From 2-02-FULL-55-14 sp964581115 (GTDB lineage: Bacteria; Bacteroidota; Ignavibacteria; UBA10030), in the NCBI GenBank assembly GCA_964581115.1, contig CAZOMY010000026.1:1-40478 (forward strand): a DNA stretch of 40,478 nucleotides. The letters are read 5' to 3'. Position 1 is the first letter of the stretch, and each line of letters starts with the position of its first letter. Under the pieces are notes generated by a model. The model saw nothing but the letters and a program-made list of their open reading frames with translations. It was not told where the DNA came from and did not search any database. Shown in pieces: positions 34,334 through 40,478 of the stretch. Both the position numbers and the translations under genes were made by a program.

Positions 34334-35884
34334 ATGTCCCTCGACAAAAAGACCCTCGACCTCCTGCAACGACAAGAAGAAGCCCGACGGGCAGGGGGCG
34401 AGAAACGCATTCAGGCCCAGCACGGGAAAGGGAAGCGCACCGCCCGCGAACGACTCGAGATGCTCCTCGACGAAGGAAGCTTCGAAGAATTCGATATGTT
34501 CGTGACCCATCGGTGCACGGACTTCGGTATGGAAGCGCAGCAGCCCCTGACGGACGGCGTCGTAACGGGCTACGGAACGGTCAACGGTCGGCTGGTCTTC
34601 GTCTTTGCTCAGGACTTCACGATCTTCGGCGGGTCGCTCTCGAAAGCGTATGCGGAGAAGATCGTCAAGGTCATGGATATGGCCGCCCGTGTCGGCGCGC
34701 CGATCATCGGGATCGCCGATTCCGGGGGTGCTCGTATCCAGGAGGGCGTGGACGCGCTCGCGGGATATTCCGACATCTTCCTCAAGAACGTCCTCTACTC
34801 AGGCGTGGTCCCGCAGATCTCCGTCATCTTAGGCCCGTGCGCCGGCGGTGCGGTCTATTCTCCCGCCATCACCGACTTCGTCGTCATGACCGAGAAGAAC
34901 GCATATATGTTTCTAACGGGTCCCAAGGTGATCAAGCAAGTGACGCAGGAAGAGGTGACATCGGAGCAGCTGGGAGGCGCCGACATCCACGCCACCAAGA
35001 GCGGTGTTACGCATCTGGTCGCCCCGACCGAGGAAGACGCCATCGAGCAGACCAAAACGTTGCTCAGCTATCTACCGCAGAACAATTCAGAGTTGCCTCC
35101 GCGCGGCGCCTGCACCGACCCGATCGACCGGATCAGCGAGCGGCTCAACACGATCATCCCGGAGAATCCCTCCAAGCCGTACGACATGCACGAGGTCATC
35201 CGGCTCATCATGGACCACGGTGAATTCTTCGAGATCCAGGCCCGGTTCGCCGGCAACCTCATCGTTGGCTTCGGGCGGCTCAACGGGCGGACGGTCGGCG
35301 TTGTGGCCAATCAGCCGAGCGTCCTCGCAGGGGTCCTCGACAACAATGCTTCCATCAAGGGGGCGCGGTTCGTGCGCACCTGCGATGCCTTCAACATCCC
35401 GATCGTTACGTTCGAGGACGTGCCGGGCTTCATGCCGGGAACGACGCAGGAGTACAACGGCATCATCCGCAACGGGGCGAAGCTGCTTTTCGCCTTTGCC
35501 GAGGCGACCGTCCCAAAGCTGACCGTCATTACGCGCAAAGCGTATGGAGGAGCATACTGCGTCATGAGCTCGAAACACCTTCGGGGGGACGTGAATCTCG
35601 CCTGGCCAACGGCGGAGATCGCCGTCATGGGACCGGACGGCGCCGTCGAGGTCATTTACCAGGAGGAACTGAAGAGGGCGGAGCATCCGGCGGATAAGCG
35701 CAAGGAACTCAAACAGATGTACGTCGACATGTTTGCCAATCCCTTCACGGCCGCGAAGAAAGGCTACATCGACGACGTGATCGTTCCTGCCACGACCCGC
35801 ATCCGGCTTATCAAAGCTTTGGAGATGCTCGCGACCAAGCGGGATGCCAACCCGCCGAAGAAGCATGGGAATATCCCCCTGTGA
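34334..35884 (+). CDS. mmdA: Methylmalonyl-CoA decarboxylase alpha / acyl-CoA carboxyltransferase subunit
   Basis: 516 residues, the usual size for MmdA/PccB-type carboxyltransferases. Two crotonase-like halves are visible: RTARERLEMLLDEGSF, DFTIFGGSLSKAYAEKI, GIADSGGARIQEGV and GPCAGGAVYSPAITDF in the first; GFGRLNGRTVGVVANQP, FVRTCDAFNIPIVTFEDVPGFMPGTTQE, ITRKAYGGAYCVMSS and AVMGPDGAVEVIY in the second. It transfers CO2 between methylmalonyl-CoA and biotin. The linked membrane subunits favour decarboxylation coupled to Na+ export, although the same protein could act as the propionyl-CoA carboxylase beta subunit. Confidence 0.94.
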   Translation: MSLDKKTLDLLQRQEEARRAGGEKRIQAQHGKGKRTARERLEMLLDEGSFEEFDMFVTHRCTDFGMEAQQPLTDGVVTGYGTVNGRLVFVFAQDFTIFGGSLSKAYAEKIVKVMDMAARVGAPIIGIADSGGARIQEGVDALAGYSDIFLKNVLYSGVVPQISVILGPCAGGAVYSPAITDFVVMTEKNAYMFLTGPKVIKQVTQEEVTSEQLGGADIHATKSGVTHLVAPTEEDAIEQTKTLLSYLPQNNSELPPRGACTDPIDRISERLNTIIPENPSKPYDMHEVIRLIMDHGEFFEIQARFAGNLIVGFGRLNGRTVGVVANQPSVLAGVLDNNASIKGARFVRTCDAFNIPIVTFEDVPGFMPGTTQEYNGIIRNGAKLLFAFAEATVPKLTVITRKAYGGAYCVMSSKHLRGDVNLAWPTAEIAVMGPDGAVEVIYQEELKRAEHPADKRKELKQMYVDMFANPFTAAKKGYIDDVIVPATTRIRLIKALEMLATKRDANPPKKHGNIPL

Positions 35885-35923
35885 TCCCCGTTCCTCCGCG
35901 GCAACTGACACGAAGGCGGTACA

Positions 35924-36283
35924 ATGACCTGGACTGACGCGTTGCTGATCACCGCGATGGGCATGGGTGCGACGTTCATCGGGCTGGTCCTCACCAATCT
36001 TTCGATCAATCTGTTTGGACTGTTGATCAAGCTTCATCGCGCTCCGACGGCGGAACCGGCCGCTGCGGTACAGCCGTCGGCCACCCCGGAACCGACGGTG
36101 ATGGCCCCGGCCACGGTGACGCCCGAAGTGCTCTCGGTCATCGTCGCCGTCCTGGCCATCGAGATCCGATTGGCGCGTTCGTATCGTGCAAGCCGCTTCA
36201 CCTTCAAGAGCCATGAGCAGACTCAGGGATGGTCGGACGAAGGCCGTCTCATCGTCAATCCGTATCAACGAGGCCGAATCTGA
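35924..36283 (+). CDS. OadG-type small membrane subunit of the Na+-pumping decarboxylase
   Basis: 119 residues: one N-terminal membrane helix (about 6-34, LLITAMGMGATFIGLVL), then a Pro/Ala/Glu-rich linker (about 40-70), a second mildly hydrophobic stretch (about 72-85) and a charged end. This is the layout of OadG/MmdD subunits that hold the complex together, although typical members are about 80-110 residues. The stop codon overlaps the start of the biotin carrier (TGATG). Confidence 0.85.
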   Translation: MTWTDALLITAMGMGATFIGLVLTNLSINLFGLLIKLHRAPTAEPAAAVQPSATPEPTVMAPATVTPEVLSVIVAVLAIEIRLARSYRASRFTFKSHEQTQGWSDEGRLIVNPYQRGRI

Positions 36284-36741
36284 TGCGCGACTATGTGGTG
36301 ACCATCAACGGCACGGAGTATCGAGCGGAACTCCGTGAACTGAACGCTGATTCGGCGACCGTGGCCGTCAACGGCATTGCGTACGTCGTCGAACTGAAGC
36401 AACTCGGGATCAAAAGCGATCTGTCGAAGCCCCCCGCCGTCGAGCCGAAGGCCGCTGCCCGACCCGCCGAGGTGCCGAAACCCCAGGCGAAGCCGACGCA
36501 GACATCCGGGGGCGTCGTGAAGTCACCGCTTCCGGGACTTGTGCTCGACGTTGCGATCAAGGTGGGCGATCATGTAAAGGCCGGGCAGAAGCTGGTGGTG
36601 CTCGAGACGATGAAGATGGAGAATCATATCCCCGCGCCATTCGACGGGGTCGTGAGGAGCATTGTGGTTCACCAGGGCGATACCGTTTCAGAAGGCCAGG
36701 CGTTGTGTGAGATCTCCCGTCCCGACATGACGACCTTGTGA
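36283..36741 (+). CDS. mmdC: Biotin carboxyl carrier subunit (MmdC-type)
   Basis: 152 residues from ATG 36283, which overlaps the preceding stop. The N-terminus (DYVVTINGTEYRAELREL) is the small beta domain of MmdC/OadA-type carriers, a Pro/Ala/Lys-rich flexible linker spans about 48-75, and the biotinyl domain (about 77-150) has VLETMKMENHI with the biotinylated lysine at K111. It shuttles CO2 from MmdA to the membrane beta subunit. Confidence 0.94.
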   Translation: MRDYVVTINGTEYRAELRELNADSATVAVNGIAYVVELKQLGIKSDLSKPPAVEPKAAARPAEVPKPQAKPTQTSGGVVKSPLPGLVLDVAIKVGDHVKAGQKLVVLETMKMENHIPAPFDGVVRSIVVHQGDTVSEGQALCEISRPDMTTL

Positions 36742-36744
36742 CGG

Positions 36745-38448
36745 ATGAGGCCCTTCATGTCACAGCATCGACAACGATATGCGATGTTGCTCTCGCTTCT
36801 TGTGATGGCGACGCAGGCGCTGCTTGGGCAGGAGCGTTTCGAGCTCGCATTCACGGGAAAAACGTATTTGAAGGTCTTCAGAGGCGCGGCCGACGGCATC
36901 ACCGACTCCACCCGTGGCGAACTCCTGTCGGCGGCGCGCCGGACCATCGGTTCGTTCCATGTCGTCTCACGCGATCAGTTCGAATCGATCGTTCAGGCAG
37001 ACCTCTCGGAGGGCGAAAGCGCTGACCGGATCGCGTCGGTGAACATTCCCTCGCTCGGAGAAACGGAGGTGAAGTTCACGCGGGAGAGTTCCGAGGCATA
37101 TTTTGTGATCGGCCTCGGTGCCCGACGGGGCGTCGAGCCCGGTATGAAGGGAAGGGTCTACACCGACGCGAGAGAAGGAGGGTTGTTCCGCGTCCTCAGC
37201 GTGTCCGAGGAGCGGAGCATCGCCGTCGTGACGAACCTCGAGGTAGAGACCCGATACCGTGACCTGCGCACGGGCGAATTCGAGGGATATGGCGAGCAGA
37301 TCCTTGGCAGTACGGGTTTCCTCAACCTGACATGGGGCAACCTGGTCATGATATCGATCGGGTTGCTCTTTATCTATATCGCAGTGGCCAAGGATTACGA
37401 GCCCCTCCTGCTGGTGCCGATCGGGTTCGGGATCCTCTTGGGGAATATTCCCGTGCCGCTGTCGATGTTCAACAGCATTTCGATCTACATGATCGATCCT
37501 GTGACGCACAAATTCGTCTTCAACACGACGGGCAACAGCGTCATGGGTATCCTCTACTCGCTTGTCACCAGCGGAGTGTTTCCGCCGCTGATCTTTCTTG
37601 GCATCGGCGCGATGACGGATTTCACGGCGATGTTGTCGAATCCCAAGCTGGTCTTGCTCGGGGCGGCGGCACAACTGGGGATCTTCGCCACCTTCCTTGG
37701 GGCTTTGGCACTTGGCTTCTCGGCCTCGTCGGCGGCCGCCATCGGAATCATCGGGGGCGCGGACGGACCGACCGCGATCTTTCTATCAGCACGGCTCGCC
37801 CCTTCATTGATCGGGCCGATCGCCATCGCTGCCTATTCCTACATGGGAATGGTGCCGATCATTCAGCCGCCGATCATGCGCTGGCTGACGAACAGGGAAG
37901 AGCGACTGATCCGGATGAAGCCTTCGCGTGTGGTGAGGCCTGAAGAGAAGGTCATCTTCCCGATCGCCGGCTTCATCATCACGACGCTAGTGGCGCCGGG
38001 GGCGATCCCGCTACTGGGAATGCTCTTCTTCGGCAATCTGCTACGAGAGACTGGCGTGACAGCACGATTGGCCAAGACGGCTTCGTCGGCCCTGATCGAC
38101 ATCTGCACGATGTTGCTGGGGCTTTCGGTAGGCGCCTCAACGACGGCCCAGGTCTTTCTCGTCCCTCAGTCGGTCCTCATTTTCGTGCTTGGCTGTCTTG
38201 CATTTGCGGTGTCGACGGCCGGCGGTGTGCTGTTCGCCAAAGGCATGAACCTCTTTCTGAAGGACAAGATCAACCCGCTGATCGGCAGCGCCGGTGTCTC
38301 GGCCGTTCCGGATTCGGCCCGCGTTTCGGAGATGGTCGGCCGGGAATTCGACCCCGATAATCACCTGCTCATGCACGCCATGGGACCGAACGTCGCCGGT
38401 GTCATCGGCTCGGCGATCGTAGCTGGGGTGTTCTTGGGGCTGTTCTGA
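36745..38448 (+). CDS. mmdB: Methylmalonyl-CoA decarboxylase beta subunit with N-terminal extension
   Basis: 567 residues. From about residue 190 it is a standard MmdB/OadB Na+-translocating subunit: TWGNLVMISIGLLFIYIAV, EPLLLVPIGFGILLGNIPVP, the IIGGADGPTAIF motif with D340, YSYMGMVPIIQPPI and HAMGPNVAGVIGSAI. Typical beta subunits are about 375-430 residues. The first 190 residues are extra: a signal-like hydrophobic segment (about 13-28, ending LLGQ), a mixed alpha/beta region (about 30-112), and a small beta domain (RRGVEPGMKGRVY, RVLSVSEERSIAVV). With a cleavable or anchoring signal the extension would face the periplasm. Reading frame is continuous. The start could also be one of the internal ATGs at residues 5 or 14. 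Confidence 0.9.
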   Translation: MRPFMSQHRQRYAMLLSLLVMATQALLGQERFELAFTGKTYLKVFRGAADGITDSTRGELLSAARRTIGSFHVVSRDQFESIVQADLSEGESADRIASVNIPSLGETEVKFTRESSEAYFVIGLGARRGVEPGMKGRVYTDAREGGLFRVLSVSEERSIAVVTNLEVETRYRDLRTGEFEGYGEQILGSTGFLNLTWGNLVMISIGLLFIYIAVAKDYEPLLLVPIGFGILLGNIPVPLSMFNSISIYMIDPVTHKFVFNTTGNSVMGILYSLVTSGVFPPLIFLGIGAMTDFTAMLSNPKLVLLGAAAQLGIFATFLGALALGFSASSAAAIGIIGGADGPTAIFLSARLAPSLIGPIAIAAYSYMGMVPIIQPPIMRWLTNREERLIRMKPSRVVRPEEKVIFPIAGFIITTLVAPGAIPLLGMLFFGNLLRETGVTARLAKTASSALIDICTMLLGLSVGASTTAQVFLVPQSVLIFVLGCLAFAVSTAGGVLFAKGMNLFLKDKINPLIGSAGVSAVPDSARVSEMVGREFDPDNHLLMHAMGPNVAGVIGSAIVAGVFLGLF

Positions 38449-38563
38449 CCACCACTGCATCCGTTGGAGCCACCGTGTTGTGATCGTGTCGTCCACTGCT
38501 GCTTCTGCCGTGCGAGAGACTCTTCGTGATCGCACACATGCAGCGAAATGATCGGAGCGAACC

Positions 38564-39487
38564 ATGAGTAAGATCCTTGCCGCCATCCCAAACGTCTGCG
38601 AAGGCCGCGACCAGGCGTTCGTCGACGAATTGACCGCCCGACTGCAGCGTGTGCCCGGGCTCGTCTTGATGGATGTGTCGCGGGATGCCAGCCGTAACCG
38701 GACGGTCTATTCCTTCTCCGGTTCGAAAGAGGCGCTGTTCGAAGGTGGCCGGGAGCTGTATCGATATGCGCTAGGGAACATCGACATGCGAAAGCACGAA
38801 GGAGAGTATCCAAGGGTTGGGGCGGTCGATGTGTTTCCTTTTGTTCCATTGAAGGATGTTACGATCGAAGAGGCGATCCAGGTCGCGCGTGAGTTTGCCG
38901 AGATCGTGGCCTCGGAGTTCAAGCTGCCGGTCTATCTCTTCGCGGAATCGGCGCAACGACCTCAGCGCCGAAATGTCGACGACATCCGCGAGGGCGAATA
39001 CGAGGGATTCGAAGAGAAGATGAAGCTGCCCGAGTGGAAGCCCGACCTTGGGCCCGACACGTTTTCGCACGATTCCGGCGTGACGATCATCGGCGCGCGT
39101 CATCCTCTCGTCAGCTTCCGGGTGGAGCTGTCGAGCCGGGATGAATCGATCGCCCGACACCTGGCCGAGGCGCTCGAAACCTCGGGTTCGTGCGGTCACC
39201 TCGTCAACGCCAACCCCGGGCACGAACCGGTCACCGATCGAAGTCAGATCACCATCTCGATCACCAATTTCCGTCAGATGCCGATGTACCGGGTCATCGA
39301 ACAGCTCCGGATGGAGGGTAGGCGATATGGGGTGGCCATTCGAAAAGTGGAGATGATCGGTCTGATCCCGGAGGTCGTGTTCGTGGAATCGGCCATGTAT
39401 TACATGGGTATCCACGAGTTCAGTCACGACCGGATCCTGGAGCGGAACATCCAACAGCACCTGGACGAAAAGCTGTTCTTCGAGTGA
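38564..39487 (+). CDS. Glutamate formimidoyltransferase homologue (FtcD N-terminal type)
   Basis: 307 residues, following a GGAG SD. The fold and order of motifs follow FtcD formiminotransferase: IPNVCEGRDQ, DVSRDASRNRTVYSFSG, HEGEYPRVGAVDVFPFVPL, LPVYLFAESA, REGEYEGFEEKM and the C-terminal VEMIGLIPEV. It would transfer a formimino group from formiminoglutamate to tetrahydrofolate. The cyclodeaminase domain of animal FTCD is absent, as in most bacteria. Position 82, His in the characterised enzyme by my alignment (GEHPR), is Tyr here (GEYPR), so activity may differ. No hut genes adjoin it. The stop overlaps the next start codon (GTGA). Confidence 0.85.
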   Translation: MSKILAAIPNVCEGRDQAFVDELTARLQRVPGLVLMDVSRDASRNRTVYSFSGSKEALFEGGRELYRYALGNIDMRKHEGEYPRVGAVDVFPFVPLKDVTIEEAIQVAREFAEIVASEFKLPVYLFAESAQRPQRRNVDDIREGEYEGFEEKMKLPEWKPDLGPDTFSHDSGVTIIGARHPLVSFRVELSSRDESIARHLAEALETSGSCGHLVNANPGHEPVTDRSQITISITNFRQMPMYRVIEQLRMEGRRYGVAIRKVEMIGLIPEVVFVESAMYYMGIHEFSHDRILERNIQQHLDEKLFFE

Positions 39488-40478
39488 CGCGCCGGCCCGG
39501 GATATCCCGCCGTGCCACCGGACCGATCGCCTGGAGATTTGCCCGCACGCTCCTTCGTGCGATCGTGGTGGCCGCATCCGTCTGCGGAGGTGCGGACCCG
39601 TTGACGGCTCAGGAGCGCCTCTACTTCTTCCACCCCGAACAGTCGCGCGGGTCCGACGCCTCCTTCTCGCCGCTGAGCCTCCTCTTGAACGGCTCGTTCG
39701 ATGCTCTTCGGACCGATCCGTCGAACAACCGTGACCTCCGAAGGATGTATTTCACCCGCACCTCGACGATCGTGTGGTACAGTCTGCGGGACCCGATCGC
39801 GCGCATCAACGCGTACGGCTGGGGACGATTCTGGCGGGAAGAATTCATCAACCTCAGCTTCGACATCGAAGAGCTGCAGTTCTTGCCGAATATCGGCGAT
39901 CACACCCTTGGCTACGGCATGCTGTACGCAAAGGCCACTGAATACTACCGCTATCATGGATACCCCGCGCCGGTGCTCTGGGGCATCGGCACCTCGCTCG
40001 CGTTCCACTACGTCAATGAGATGATGCAGGCCGGTTACGAATTGAAGGTCAACGTCGACCATATCGCCGATATGTACGTGTTCAACACGCTGGGCTTTGT
40101 CCTCTTCTCGTTCGACGGCGTCAAGCGCTTCTTTTCGGAGGATGTGCATCTCTTGGAGTGGTCCCTCCAGCCGCTGGTCGTTCCGCGGAACTGGCATCTG
40201 CTGAACGTGGGACAGCAGTTTGTGCTCCGGTATCCGTTGCCGTGGGCTGACCGATATGCGCCGTTCATTTACTGGGGGGTGAACTCCGTCGTCGGCTTGA
40301 GCTATCGGTTCAACGGAAGTGAGCGGATCTCGGCAGGCGTCGGACAATCGGTCAACGGCATGCAACGTCAGGATCGGGGCACGGAATTCTGGCGGATGGT
40401 GCCGAAGCTCGATGGTGCGTTCGGCATCTTCTGGGATGATGACGGGTCGTTGTTGGCGGGCGCCGTGATCACTGGACC
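39484..40478 (+). CDS. Exported conserved hypothetical protein (3' end outside the window)
   Basis: Frame open from GTG 39484 to the window end, more than 330 residues without stop; incomplete. The start overlaps the FtcD-homologue stop. A signal peptide is likely: basic N-terminus, then LLRAIVVAASVCGG and a possible cleavage before QERLYFF (about residue 45). The body is rich in aromatics and has GWGRFWREEFINLSFDIEEL, IGDHTLGYGMLYAKATEYY, and VNVDHIADMYVFNTLGFVLF. The later part alternates like outer-membrane beta strands (INWGVNSVVGLSYRF-like). The His/Tyr/Asn pattern faintly recalls DUF3943-type envelope proteins, but I cannot assign a family. Confidence 0.7.
   Translation, partial: MTRRPGISRRATGPIAWRFARTLLRAIVVAASVCGGADPLTAQERLYFFHPEQSRGSDASFSPLSLLLNGSFDALRTDPSNNRDLRRMYFTRTSTIVWYSLRDPIARINAYGWGRFWREEFINLSFDIEELQFLPNIGDHTLGYGMLYAKATEYYRYHGYPAPVLWGIGTSLAFHYVNEMMQAGYELKVNVDHIADMYVFNTLGFVLFSFDGVKRFFSEDVHLLEWSLQPLVVPRNWHLLNVGQQFVLRYPLPWADRYAPFIYWGVNSVVGLSYRFNGSERISAGVGQSVNGMQRQDRGTEFWRMVPKLDGAFGIFWDDDGSLLAGAVITG

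Noticed and set aside
35087..36268. 393-codon minus-strand frame opposite mmdA and the OadG-like gene
   Set aside because: It spans two recognised plus-strand genes and their junction, has no SD and no domain.

Overview
The window looks like a high-GC chromosome segment from a member of the FCB superphylum, most like Ignavibacteriota or a neighbouring lineage. The main evidence is two secreted proteins (321-1559 minus, 16586-18055 plus) ending in type IX secretion (T9SS) sorting domains of the 'PNPFNPST ... G(L/V)Y' kind. The Na+-pumping methylmalonyl-CoA decarboxylase cluster and the energy-metabolism gene set fit such an organism. Gene starts are often preceded by recognisable Shine-Dalgarno (SD) sequences. 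Placement below the superphylum is inference.

Layout. 1-235: two tandem copies of a 55-base repeat that ends like a tRNA 3' end, then a terminator. 321-1559 (minus): T9SS-exported BNR-type propeller protein. 2070-5530: formyltransferase-family protein, kynureninase and amino-acid permease, read as a kynurenine/tryptophan catabolic cassette. 5733-11506: very large secreted BNR-repeat protein, zinc-ribbon DUF3667 membrane protein and a second APC permease. 11801-12313 (minus): remnant of a 7TM sensor module. 12575-18055: acyl-CoA ligase, OmpR-type response regulator, its histidine kinase, and an eight-heme cytochrome c with a T9SS tail. CTTCAG-type elements shared by the regulator and cytochrome upstream regions suggest one regulatory circuit. 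18409-21924: a 3' relic of another acyl-CoA ligase, a GH5-like lipoprotein and a cytosolic PAS-GAF hybrid kinase. 21998-24254: proton antiporter and an orphan PstS-like binding protein, transcribed divergently.

24526-30504 (minus) is a tightly overlapping nickel-hydrogenase maturation operon in transcription order hypA-hypB-hypF-(HypC-like small ORF)-hypC-hypD-hypE, with no hydrogenase structural genes in view. It is followed by a lipoprotein of unknown function (30682-31896) and a B12-binding radical SAM protein of the HpnP/DUF4070 type (32123-33610).

33848-38448 (plus) encodes methylmalonyl-CoA epimerase and all four parts of a sodium-pumping methylmalonyl-CoA decarboxylase: carboxyltransferase, small membrane subunit, biotin carrier and membrane beta subunit. 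The beta subunit carries an unusual N-terminal extension of about 190 residues with a signal-like segment. The window closes with a glutamate formimidoyltransferase homologue in which the position I align with catalytic His82 is Tyr, and an exported protein cut by the window edge.

The strongest leads are the MmdB fusion, the regulated T9SS-tailed octaheme cytochrome, the Cys-less HypC-like protein in the hyp operon and the FtcD active-site substitution. I found no CRISPR array, no intact rRNA or tRNA gene, no transposase and no phage module.
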